Origin: Lycorma delicatula
Lineage: Eukaryota > Arthropoda > Insecta > Hemiptera > Fulgoridae
DNA length: 64,000 bases
Reading direction: 5' to 3'
NCBI RefSeq assembly: GCF_047948215.1
Contig: NC_134455.1
Span: 301,710,147 to 301,774,146 of the forward strand
In this document: in pieces, positions 24,115 to 34,848 of the stretch
Layout: every line of letters begins with the position of its first letter
Numbering within the stretch: position 1 is the first letter of the stretch
The notes under the pieces: generated by a model
What the model was told of the DNA's origin: nothing
Seen by the model: only the letters and a program-made list of their open reading frames with translations
The model's database searches: none
Translations under genes and position numbers: made by a program

Positions 24115-24370
24115 ACTTTCCCGGCAAGTATAGCTAGAATCGCAACACTATAAAGGGGAAAGTATGGTGATCATGTCAAAAATGGGGTATCGGGTTTTTG
24201 TAATCTTTAAGTTTTAAGACCAACTAGTTCATCTAGAACAACAAAACAAATATATGTTTGTGAGTACATACTACGTATTTTGCGTGTCGCATTTCTTTTG
24301 GCCTTATACCTAAGACTGACTAAATCCTTTGTCTTCAAATTTGCCTCAATTACTTCTATATATGTAGCAC
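24115..24370 (+). repeat. Dispersed repeat, ACTTTCCYGGCAAG family, copy 1
   Basis: Opens ACTTTCCCGGCAAGTATAGC, followed by GGGGAAAGTATGGTGATC. Related openings occur at 49537 (plus) and on the minus strand at 28691. It is non-coding; the far end cannot be fixed. Confidence 0.45.
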
Positions 24371-24806
24371 TGATCATACTCGTATTTTTTCAAACTTGTT
24401 TGAGGGGAATATCGCGAAAAAGCCAATTTCGGTTTTCTTCAGAGTCATTTTAGAGAAAACTAAGCTAATTTGTTACCTACAATGCATTTATAAACAATCC
24501 AAAACTCTTTTCAGAAATCAACCCCCACCTCTTAGAATTTAAATATATGTTTTTTGCGCTTTTGCTCCAACTTAAGTATTTTTCATACATTTTTTAAAGT
24601 GTATATTTCATTTATAGAAGTATCCAAAAATGTATACAGTTTTTTAAGTTATTGACTCCGGACCTGAAATAGAGAAAGGTATTTGAACATTTTTTTTTCT
24701 TATTTTAGCTTAAGGTGGTGTTAGATTTAGAGAAAACTTGACTTAGAAATTTTTTAAGCTTAATCTTATTTGAATATTTTAATAAGATTTTTTCTTAAAA
24801 TTTATC

Positions 24807-24819
24807 CCCCCCCCCCCTA
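24807..24819. repeat. Poly-C tract
   Basis: An uninterrupted run of about 12-13 C in AT-rich DNA. Confidence 0.85.
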
Positions 24820-24919
24820 TAATAAATATATATTTTTTTTTTTCCTCTTTTAATTGTTGTTAGAAAATTATTTTTGTATTTTTCATTCTTACTTAAAGAG
24901 TTATTAAAATTAAAATAGG

Positions 24920-25105
24920 TTTTATATGGATTTGAATATTAGATCGTGGATACCGGTGTTCTTTGGTGGTCGGGTTTCAATTAACCACACTCTCAGGAAT
25001 GGTCGAACTGAGACTGTACAAGACTGCACTTCATTTGCACTCGTATATATCATCCTCTGAATTAATACCTTAACGGTAATTCCCGAAGCCTAAGGAAAGA
25101 AGCTT
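24920..25105 (+). mobile_element. SINE fragment (5'-truncated)
   Basis: Starts in the SINE body (ATGGATTTGAATATTAGATC), passes GGATACCGGTGTTCTTTGGTG and AATTAACCACAC, and ends with a diverged CCCGAAGCC(T)AAGGAAAG tail near 25100. The tRNA-like head is absent. A 14-bp-arm hairpin lies immediately downstream. Confidence 0.8.
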
Positions 25106-25114
25106 TCCTTTCCT

Positions 25115-25145
25115 GATAATATAGGTAATATTTACCTATATTATC
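25115..25145. repeat. Perfect hairpin, 14-bp arms
   Basis: GATAATATAGGTAA (25115-25128) pairs exactly with 25132-25145 around a TAT loop. It sits just past the tail of the SINE copy, next to a smaller GGAAAG/CTTTCC stem. Confidence 0.9.
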
Positions 25146-25149
25146 TTCC

Positions 25150-26425
25150 GGACACAAAATGAGAAGCATGTTTTTTCATTACTTTCATAAAATTATACTT
25201 CATTTCTCATTATTTTTAAACAATTTTTTTCTTTTAAATTATTTTTTTTTTGTTAGGGACACTTCTTTATAAATTTTCCCAACAGAGTAAGAACGCCCCT
25301 AAAATCAAAAATCTTTTATTCGAGATTTTGGAATATTGATGCTTAAATTTTATTTTGATAATCATGATTTGACCGGCTTAGCAGGGAAAGTCATTTTTAC
25401 TATTTTTTTACTATCTCTTTTAAAGTAAAGAGAATATTATAGAAATAATGAAGGTTTAGAAAAGTTCTTTACATTAATCATACGAACGACATTTATTTAC
25501 ATTACAATTTAAAATAAGGTCTGATTTTTCTAACCCTCTCTATCTTTTAATCCAACGAAAAACGTCTGGTTGGCGCTGCCAGCAGCTACTTTCATTCTCG
25601 ACAGCCGATGTCGGGTGAATAATTCTCAGCAACAAAAATATAATTTTATCCCTCCTGTTAACTTTTACACGTTGTACAATTTAAGTATGTAGCCAGCTCC
25701 AACAAGAATACTGTGTTTTTGTTGTTTGGACTGTTCATAATCAGAGCCACAACCTGTTATATAGCCCATTACTCAGCGGCTATACTTATTCTGTTACAGT
25801 ACTTTTAAAAGAAAAATTAATTAATTTGATTGTCTATATGGAATTACGTTAATTTTTTATAAACGAAATAGAATTCTATAACTGAGGAAAAAAGTTGAAA
25901 TCAAAAGGAAAGACTGTCCTTACAAAGCAATTGTTTTTAATAATTATGGCAAGTTGAATAAATATTTTACGTATTTATTTACTTAAAATAAACGCGATTT
26001 GTTCGATTATAAGATATATTTTTCATCTTTTAAATATTTGCTTATTAAATTTTTAGTACAATGATGTTTTTATTTATAACAATGATATGCACGAATTTAT
26101 AAACATGAAAAAATTTGCAGTATCATCCATAAAGTTAAGGTTACAAAAATTATCTTTTGTCAGAAACCGTAGAGAGATTATTTACCAACTGAAATTACAA
26201 TATTAATTACAAGTAAAATAATTTCAATATTTTAAGAATGCTGTAAAGATTTTTTTCGCAGAACTACATAAAATGCTATGTACTCCTGTTTTTTACTTCA
26301 ACAAGTCTCGTAACTTGATAACAATACATCTTTTTACGTATTAATTCTACTTTTATTTTAATAACTTAATGAACGTATACAAATATATATTTTTTTTAGA
26401 AGTAATAAATTAAATGAGCTTTTAA
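25150..26425. other. AT-rich DNA, no gene recognised
   Basis: No family signature on either strand. A less AT-rich block near 25550-25640 was read in all frames without a match. Confidence 0.5.
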
Positions 26426-26429
26426 TACA

Positions 26430-26960
26430 TCCTGATTCTTGTGAGGGGAAGACACCCGCCTTGTGACGATCCCGGTCGCCACACTACCTCCTTCGTTCCT
26501 AGCCCTGATGGGCTTTACCGGAGGTCATCTTTTAGATCTTCTTAACTTCATAACACAATACTGTCATCAATTCGGTCTCTATCAGGATGCCACCGATGCA
26601 AATGGCTAGGCAAACATTTCCATCAGTGTATTTACACAACCTGATATCGTCTTCGTACGGCCTTTTCCAACCACGACCACCGTAACACACAACCCTTAAC
26701 CAAATTAACCGATTCGCAGAAGCGTGATCCCCGTGCCACCATAACACCGAAGGTTTCACACAAAAATTCTTCCCATATCTAACTTCAATTAGACTGTGCA
26801 CTGAAATCATTACATGATTGTATCTTTAAACGCCAAAAATACTTTCCTCATACCACATACCTAACTTTCTAATTAAACTGTAGCAAAACCTCGATGTATA
26901 TAAGCTCTCCCAATCACTGTTACAGTTTCTATTTTCTCATTTTGTCAAGCACAAAGATTC
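26430..26960 (-). mobile_element. R1-like LINE 3' region, second copy (5'-truncated)
   Basis: Homologous to 53810-54300, which lies downstream of an R1-like reverse transcriptase relic. Shared blocks in plus-strand reading include GGGCTTTACCGGAGGTCAT against GGACTTTACCAGAGGTTGT, TATCAGGATGCCACCGATGC against GTCAGGATGCCACTAATGC, and ACATTTCCATCAGTGTATTT. It is non-coding 3' UTR; the 92-codon open frame on the minus strand here is incidental. Confidence 0.6.
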
Positions 26961-26969
26961 AGTGGTGCA

Positions 26970-28365
26970 GTGATTAGTAACCCTGATCATGATATCGCGA
27001 ATTCATTTCCCAAAATAAAGAATAACATGATTAGTTTACCAGAGATAATAATTCCGTCTAGTGGGTGATTTCCGTATATCAGTTACCTTAAAAATTGTAT
27101 TCAGTACCTGCATAAAATCTTTAGTAATGAGTATACATGTGTAGACGTTAAAAAAAAATTTCCTGCTGGTTATAAAGTACATTTTATACGGGAAGGTTAC
27201 CCGTAGGAAAAGATCCTGATGAAACACATTATTTGTAAATTTTTTCTATCGTCCAATTAGACTACAAGATTCAAATTCATTCGTATCAGAATTTGTTTTA
27301 CGTTTTTTCTAAAATATCCTTTCATATTAAGAATCCTATTTATTTATTTATTTATTTATTTTTTTTTTATAAAACAAGGAAAAATTATTTTTGGCAGTTT
27401 CATAAGTATTGTTCATATATTTGTTATTAATATTTTTTTATTCGTTTATTTTAATCTTTTTAATGTTTCTTTTTACCAATTCCTATTTGTTTACCGTTTT
27501 AACAATGGAAATTTAGTTAAAGATTTTTTTTTCTTTATATGATTCACGATTGTTTTCTCTTAAAATTTTTATTTCACTGTTAATCAAAAAAAAAAATCGA
27601 TTCCACAAAAACATATTTAGATTATTTAGTTTCAAGAGATAAAATCATAATTAAATACATTATACAAGCCATCAATATGCGAACATTACCATTAATATAT
27701 TTTTATTCATCCTATCTTTAATGTATTATTTATCAAAATTATTTCCCATTTTCGGGATCTACCATAAACAGATCTACTTGCTCGTAGAGTAAGGCATCCA
27801 GATCTTACGTTCCGGGTTTTTTTACTATAACACTAGCATATATGGGCGTATTGTACACGCTACCCTGCAAATAACACTGAATATAAGTTCGTGCATTGGT
27901 CATTAGTGTAATTAACTCGTAAATTATTTTGGAATTTTTTTTACCTTTAAGTATATTCAGAAATTAATCAATAAAATGAGAAAAAGCTGACAGCAGAGCT
28001 GTTATATTTTCCTGGCACTGGAAGAAATTTTTAAAAATTCCACTGAAAAATGTACATACAATCAATAAAAAATTACCTAAGATTTCTTTTTTCGGGGTGA
28101 AGGTGAATTATAATGAAATTTTATTGTAATATAAATTAATTGTTTAGCTTAATCGTAATATTAGGTTATTATAATATTAGGTTACAATATAATCGTAATA
28201 TTAGGTAAATTATTAAAAGTTTAAATAAACTAAAAAGAGTTTTAAAAAATTCGAAAATTTACTTTTTTAAATTTTGATCCGCTCCACCACCCCCAAATAG
28301 TTCCTAAAGTATTTTTTTAAACGGTAAGATAAGCATGTACGCATGCACTGAGCTTAATATAAAAG
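26970..28365. other. AT-rich DNA, no gene recognised
   Basis: No conserved frame, RNA gene or transposon end seen. A (TTTA)n run lies near 27340-27362 and an ATATTAGGT unit repeats near 28157-28206. Confidence 0.55.
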
Positions 28366-28369
28366 AATT

Positions 28370-28691
28370 TTATTTTTGCAAAATTTTGAGAAAATTAACA
28401 CCAAAGAAATTATCTATCCCATCCCTGGAGATTTTTACCACAAAATTTCACGAACAAGTTGCCACATACACAGGAGATTGTTGAAAATTTCATCAAAATC
28501 GGTTATTCCAGTCAAAAGTTATCAAGTTTCAAACACGTCAACATGTACATATGTATGCACGAATATTACCCCCTTTTTTATTGTTGGGGTCCATGGGTCA
28601 TGAAACCCCGAGAAATGCAAAATAAACCGTACCCATTTTTCTCTTCTTTTTTTCTTGCATTATAGCTCTAGAGCTATCTTGCCAGGAAAGT
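28370..28691 (-). repeat. Dispersed repeat, ACTTTCCYGGCAAG family, copy 2
   Basis: On the minus strand it opens ACTTTCCTGGCAAGATAGC (28691-28672), followed by the perfect palindrome AGCTCTAGAGCT. The body toward 28370 is G+C-richer than its flanks and non-coding. The far end is uncertain. Confidence 0.4.
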
Positions 28692-28977
28692 AAAATTCAG
28701 TAAGGATAATTATTACATAAAAACCTTTTCTTAGATTTTAAAACGTTCGAGTTAAATGTTTCAAAATCTGTTTTAATTAAAACTAGACCACAAATAATAT
28801 GTAGGAAATTTAAATATTAATAAGGTTGAGTAATTCGGTAAATATTATAAAATCTAATGCGTCTTTATGTGTAATTAATCAAGTTGGGAAGTTTTCCATT
28901 AGTACTTTGAGTTGGTGACGTGTGTTTAGAACAAGGGAGAGTTTAAAGAGAAGAAGAAAGGGATAGTATAGTAACGG

Positions 28978-29090
28978 AACCGTTCTCTCTTAAAGCCCAT
29001 TGAATTAAAGGATGGTCCATCCATCAAGGGTTTATAAAACAAGTTCTATTATCAAAATAATGAATAATGTGACCAAAGACTTTAATTCCT
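28978..29090 (+). repeat. 110-bp direct repeat, copy 1
   Basis: Nearly identical to 31184-31297. Shared stretches include GAATTAAAGGATGGTCC, TTTATAAAACAAG and ATTATCAAAATAATGAATAA. There is no open frame. Homology stops abruptly at both edges. Confidence 0.85.
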
Positions 29091-29434
29091 TTACTTTAAT
29101 TCTACTTAGCGGCATCATTTTATTATCGTTTAATCGTTAAGTTATTTTATGTTTTTCATACATAAAAAATTTTTACTCATCAATAAAATACAGCTCTTGG
29201 TGAAAAATTAAAAAACTTTTGAAAGAAAAATGTTAACTTAAATGTTAATGTTGAATTAAACATTTATTTCATTTTATGGTTTGTTAAATAATGCTGGAAA
29301 CTGATTAGAAATTTAATTTTAATACGTTACTCTTGTTAAAAATGTCTCATTTCTTAAACAATATAGTGATTTGTTTTTTATAATACATATGTATATAACT
29401 CATATGTAGTGAGCAACGACCAAGCAATACAAAC

Positions 29435-30191
29435 CAGCAAAAACAAGTGAAGATAAAGATGAAAATTTGTATTCACGTTCTTCTTACGGCGTAAGTGCAC
29501 TCTAAGAAAGAATTATTTTTCAATTCTGAATTTAAAGGATTAAAATGGAGTAACAATGAAATTTACTATTTTTTTTTCTTGGTAACAAATGAAGATATCA
29601 ACTTTATTTTTGGTGCCTGTAATCTTCATGTGAATATTTAAATTTCTAGATTATTGAAATTCAGAGTTTAAAGAATCAAAATGGTGTTTTGAATTTTTTT
29701 CGAAACCCGGCTATATTTTTAAATCTCTTGGTAACAATGAAGATATCAAAGTGATATTTGGTTTGTGTAACCTTAATGTGAATAAACATGAAGGTTCTAG
29801 ATGTTTTAAATTCGACCTTCAAAGGGGGGAAGAAAGGTAAAAAAATATTGAACAATTATTATAAATTTTCCCCATTTTCGACTAAACGAGGTTTCAGGAT
29901 ATTTGGGCTTGCAAATACTACAGATATATACAGATATATACAGATATATACTACAGATAAATATTTAAAAATTATTTTCAGGTTTTTTTAATTTCGATTT
30001 TTTTTAATAGGTACGTCGGTGTACAACGCGGTCGCCCAACACAGTCACTACCACTGTTACTGAATGTGCAACGCGACTTACTGCACCTACCTGCAGTTAC
30101 TTGACTAAAAAGCATGCAATAAAAAAGCTGACTGCGGCGAGAAACGCAAATAACTATATAGAGCGGGGGAAGCCGTGACAGGGATGCTAGT
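29435..30191 (+). mobile_element. Helitron-like non-autonomous repeat, copy 2
   Basis: Second copy of the repeat at 9370-10360, somewhat shorter internally. The right end is the better preserved of the two: GAAGCCGTGACAGGGATGCTAGT, described here as a GCGAAGCC-like tail and GCTAGT at 30186-30191, followed by T. Contains a 10-base tandem (CAGATATATA, three units) at 29930-29951. No gene for a Rep/helicase. Confidence 0.5.
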
Positions 30192-30199
30192 TTACAATA

Positions 30200-31130
30200 T
30201 ATAATGTTACTTCTCTTACCACTTTTTTTAATTTCCTAATATTAAATTATGTATATCACAGAGTTATTAAAACTACATGGAAAATATTTTTAAATTAAAT
30301 ATTGTTACAAATAATAACTGTAAATAAGTTTGAAAACAAATTCGTTTTCTACTTCTTAAAACCATTAATTCAATTTTGATTGGTTGTTATTTAATTCACA
30401 TCTACTTAAATTTTTTTTTAAATTGTAACTTATATAAGAAATCGATTATTTTGTAGAAACTTTTATCATCATACAAGGTAAGAAAAAAGGTACACATTAA
30501 TATTTAATAATGAAACCTGGAATGCCAATTACCGTATACAGTAAAGTATGAGTTCAATATTAGAATGAGATTAAAAAAGATTTAACATAATCCTTTTTTT
30601 TTCTAAAGGATCGGTAAAACATCCAAAGCTTAACTTTTCATTGTTATTTGTTTTATTTTAATAGAATAGCGTATTATTACCAAATCCAAAAGTAAATATA
30701 TTTTAACTCTGTTTTAAGATAATAATTATGTTTTTATTTGCTTCGGAAATAAGTCTTGATTATTGTAATTTCTTTTTAGAAATATTTTAGTGTTTGGGTG
30801 GGCCACTGCAATAAAATATAGGATCTTGTTCGAAAAAAATAATGGTTCTTTGAAAATTATAATTATTAATTTGCTGTCAGTTGGTATTATAATGCATTTA
30901 AAAGTAAACTGCTTTTACCCTATTGAAATCAAACATTTTTATTCATACATTTCTTCAAATTATGAATTACTTACTAATTGTCGACTACGACAACGGTTTC
31001 AAAACTGCAGCTTATAATGGCTTTCAATGAATTGTTTGTTTCGGTTTCTTTTTTTTTAAATATTATAAGCCTGTCAACTGTTTACGGCATGACATGCATC
31101 ACAAATCATTCCCGAAAATGCCACAACAAT
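30200..31130. other. AT-rich DNA, no gene recognised
   Basis: The 75-codon plus-strand open frame at 30790-31017 has no recognisable domain. Nothing else stands out. Confidence 0.5.
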
Positions 31131-31140
31131 TTTTAAGATT

Positions 31141-31186
31141 AACCAGCATTTCATATCGGCTAACTAACCGGTATTAAATGCTGGTT
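31141..31186. repeat. Long hairpin beside the direct repeat
   Basis: AACCAGCATTT (31141-31151) pairs perfectly with 31176-31186, and the stem continues inward (CATATCGG against CCGGTATT) with two mismatches, leaving an 8-base loop. It touches the start of the second copy of the 110-bp repeat; the first copy has no such hairpin. Confidence 0.85.
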
Positions 31187-31297
31187 CCGTCTCTCTTAAA
31201 GTCCATTGAATTAAAGGATGGTCCGTCCATCAAAGGTTTATAAAACAAGCTCTATTATCAAAATAATGAATAATGCTATCAAATACTTTAATTCATT
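31184..31297 (+). repeat. 110-bp direct repeat, copy 2
   Basis: Partner of 28978-29090, 2.2 kb away in the same orientation. The few differences between the copies suggest a recent duplication relative to most repeats in the window. Confidence 0.85.
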
Positions 31298-31299
31298 TT

Positions 31300-32760
31300 T
31301 ATATTTTTAGAAAAATATATTCAAATAAACTTTCAACTTCATTGGCATGTATTTTTGCCAATTTAAAAAAAAATGTTAAGTGAAAAGTGGAATGGTTTCC
31401 AGATGACTTCTTTACCAAGTTGATGGTAATGTTACATTTACAAAGAGTTCTGTACAAATTCATCGAAATGCATGAGATACTTACCTATAAAAGAGGTATT
31501 GTGACTCTGTTCCCTACAGGACTAGCTATTTAATCATCAGAATTACTTGAAAAAAAAAACAGCGATTAGTACCAGTAGATCTTTAAATGTTTAATAATTA
31601 CAACAGCTAAAGACACTGGCATATGTTATAAAAACAACATATTAATCTGCTCTTTTCTGTTGTAAAACAATACCTAATACCCTGCCATTTGTCAGTGTCA
31701 GTCTGAAAAAATATACAGGTATTACATTGCGCATTTATATCTGACACCTTCAAATTTAGAAGATATGTATTTCTAATTGAAGTTTTGAAAACCATTTTTT
31801 GTGTCTCCAATTATATTTTATCATAGTTTTTGCAAAATTTATCACTATTACAGTGATTAATAAATTTTTGAATATTATTAACTAAATGTTTTCAGGTGAT
31901 TTTATTAACTAAATGTCATTCAGGTGATTTACCCTTACACCCTGTCCACACCATATTTTTTTCAGATTCTTCTTGTTATTGAAAATTAAAAACTTAAAAT
32001 TAGAAATAATTATAATGCTTATGCCATTACTATTAAAATGATTCTGAAATCTGTTTACGAATACATATGTGAACAGTTATAACTTGAATTTTTTGTTGTA
32101 GAACTAAAGTTTTGGTTGACTTATGACCGGTTTATGGAGTTTAATTGATTCAAAACATTAAATAAGATGAAATCCTTGTTTAGAGCTTTCAAAAAATAAA
32201 ATTCTTAAGTATTTGTAGTAAAAATCTGCATACATAAGTTTCAAAATAGTTGTTTATAACACTGAAAAAGTATTAAAAAAGTTTATAATATTTTTTTTTA
32301 AATGTTTAAATGATTAAATCAGTTCCTTTATACTCTTTAGAAAAACCTTTAATCAGAAAATTCCTGTGTGTACGTACGTCATATCTCATGTCATCCACAT
32401 ATGACAGAATGATATTAAATTATTTTAAATTTTAAACTTTTCTTAACCGCGTGCATAGGTTATAACTAATAAGTTTTCATGTAATATCTTAATAAAGTGA
32501 GTAATAAATAAATAACTTCATGACAATTCTGTAAATACAAACTAATATTGTCTTCAACAGACTATTATAATTAAGAGAGACGTATTGAAGTGAGATTACT
32601 AAAGAGACAAGGAAGGGTTGTAGGAGAAAAACCAAATTGAGAACTTCCATCGCTGGAACTGATAATTATTAAATAATAACGTTGGAAATAGAGAAATAGA
32701 AAACTACCAAACATATGAAATTGTTAAAATGATAAAAGTCAAGAATTTGTAGGAAGATTT
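31300..32760. other. AT-rich DNA, no gene recognised
   Basis: A 10-base-class local duplication (TTTATTAACTAAATG, near 31876 and 31900) is visible. No gene or transposon signature was found. Confidence 0.5.
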
Positions 32761-34490
32761 ATTTGTGTATTTTTTTTTTTTTTTTTTTGTCTTCAGTCAT
32801 TTGACTGGTTTGATGCAGCTCTCCAAGATTCCCTATCTAGTGCTAGTCGTTTCATTTCAGTATACCCTCTACATCCTACATCCCCAACAATTTGTTTTAC
32901 ATACTCCAAACGTGGCCTGCCTACACAATTTTTCCCTTCTACCTGTCCTTCCAATATTAAAGCGACTATTCCAGGATGCCTTAGTATGTGGCCTATAAGT
33001 CTGTCTCTTCTTTTAACTATATTTTTCCAAATGCTTCTTTCTTCATCTATTTGCCGCAATACCTCTTCATTTGTCACTTTATCCACCCATCTGATTTTTA
33101 ACATTCTCCTATAGCACCACATTTCAAAAGCTTCTAATCTTTTCTTCTCAGATACTCCGATTGTCCAAGTTTCACTTCCATATAAAGCGACACTCCAAAC
33201 ATACACTTTCAAAAATCTTTTCCTGACGTTTAAATTAATTTTTGATGTAAACAAATTATATTTCTTACTGAAGGCTCGTTTAGCTTGTGCTATTCGGCAT
33301 TTTATATCGCTCCTGCTTCGTCCATCTTTAGTAATTTTACTTCCCAAATAACAAAATTCTTCTATCTCCATAATCTTTTCTCCTCCTATTTTCACATTCA
33401 GCGGTCCATCTTTGTTATTTCTACTACATTTCATTACTTTTGCTTTGTTCTTGTTTATTTCCATGCGATAGTTCTTGCGTAGGACTTCATCTATGCCGTT
33501 CATTGTTTCTTCTAAATCCTTTTTACTCTCGGCTAGAATTACTATATCATCAGCAAATCGTAGCATCTTTATCTTTTCACCTTGTACTGTTACTCCGAAT
33601 CTAAATTGTTCTTTAACATCATTAACTGCTAGTTCCATGTAAAGATTATAAAGTAACGGAGAAAGGGAACATCCTTGTCGGACCCCCTTTCTTATTAGGG
33701 CTTCTTTCTTATGTTCTTCAATTGTTATTGTTGCTGTTTGGTTCCTGTACATGTTAGCAATTGTTCTTCTATCTCTGTATTTGAACACTAATTTTTTTTA
33801 AATGCTGAACATTTTATTCCAGTCTACGTTATCGAAAGCCTTTTCTAGGTCTATAAACGCCAAGTATGTTGGTTTGTTTTTCTTTAATCTTCCTTCTACT
33901 ATTAATCTGAGGCCTAAAATTGCTTCCCTTGTCCCTATACTTTTCCTGAAACCAAATTGGTCTTCTCCTAACACTTCTTCCACTCTCCTCTCAATTCTTC
34001 TGTATAAAATTCTAGTTAAGATTTTTGATGCATGACTAGTTAAACTAATTGTTCTATATTCTTCACATTTATCTGCCCCTGCTTTCTTTGGTATCATAAC
34101 TATAACACTTTTTTTGAAGTCTGATGGAAATTCCCCATTTTCATAAATATTACACACCAGTTTGTATAATCTATCAATCGCTTCCTCCCCTGCACTGCGC
34201 AGTAATTCTACAGGTATTCCGTCTATTCCAGGAGCCTTTCTGCCATTTAAATCTTTTAATGCTCTCTTAAATTCAGATCTCAGTATTGTTTCTCCCATTT
34301 CATCCTCCTCAACTTCCTCTTCTTCCTCTATAACACCATTTTCTAATTCATTTCCTCCGTATAACTCTTCAATATATTCCACCCATCTATCGACTTTACC
34401 TTTCGTATTATATATTGGTGTACCATCTTTGTTTAACACATTATTAGATTTTAATTTATGTACTTAATTTATGATTTTAATTTGTGTATT
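32761..34490 (-). mobile_element. 5'-truncated LINE with 11-bp target duplication
   Basis: The insert occupies about 32772-34479. Its poly-A tail appears as a T run at 32771-32788 on the plus strand. ATTTGTGTATT occurs at 32761-32771 and again at 34480-34490, exactly bordering the tail and the 5' break, which is the signature of target-primed reverse transcription. Only the reverse transcriptase half is present; the endonuclease half was lost by 5' truncation at insertion. The stop codon of the ORF lies only a few bases from the poly-A, so the element has essentially no 3' UTR. The clade is not certain; it belongs with the insect elements often annotated as endonuclease-reverse transcriptase. 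Confidence 0.92.
32793..34439 (-). pseudogene. LINE reverse transcriptase, one in-frame stop
   Basis: Two consecutive open segments (34439-33798 and 33788-32793) lie in the same frame, separated by a single TAA at 33800-33798. Otherwise about 548 codons are open. Reverse transcriptase blocks appear in order: GRKAPGIDGIPVELL, then VIMIPKK-type block (VIVMIPKKAG), QFGFRKSIGTREAI, FIDLEKAFDNVDW (first catalytic Asp). After the stop come GVRQGCSLSPLLYNLYME and LRFADDIVILAES (the catalytic FADD, residues 78-81 of the second segment), then the thumb region FCYLGSKITKDG and SVALYGSETWT. The protein would copy element RNA into DNA at a nicked target. The stop lies where relatives usually have a Leu codon, so one base change explains it. 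The first ATG/GTG is not a true start because the 5' part is missing. Confidence 0.93.
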
Positions 34491-34499
34491 AATATTATC

Positions 34500-34845
34500 A
34501 AAAAAGATAAACTTATAAAGAAAGAGAGAGAGTCAATTAATAAAATATAAATTCCCTATAATGTTACAAATTATTCATTTTTAAACAGACGATGTAAAAC
34601 ATATATTTTTCCCTTTATTTGACCTAATTAATTATTTTTAATTACATGTATTATAGAAAAATATTATTTTGATGTAAAAGCTTTTAAGATATCTCTTGAA
34701 ATGCTTTTTTGTGTATGATACAGATAACATAAATTTTTTGATTTTTTTTTTTAGTTGTAATTTTATTTTTCTATCATTTTTTTGTTCCTTTTATATCGTA
34801 TAAAAGTATATTCAATGGCATTACATGTGTACAAGTATATATATG
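34500..34845. other. AT-rich DNA, nothing recognised
   Basis: Flank between the LINE insertion and the mariner-like relic. A short GA repeat lies near 34522-34532. No gene. Confidence 0.5.
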
Positions 34846-34848
34846 TGC

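Noticed and set aside
29930..29951. Short regular repeats that could suggest a CRISPR-like array
   Set aside because: The unit is 10 bases, in direct tandem without spacers, in a eukaryotic repeat.
34162..34467. 101-codon Ser-rich plus-strand open frame
   Set aside because: It is the antisense shadow of the LINE reverse transcriptase on the minus strand.
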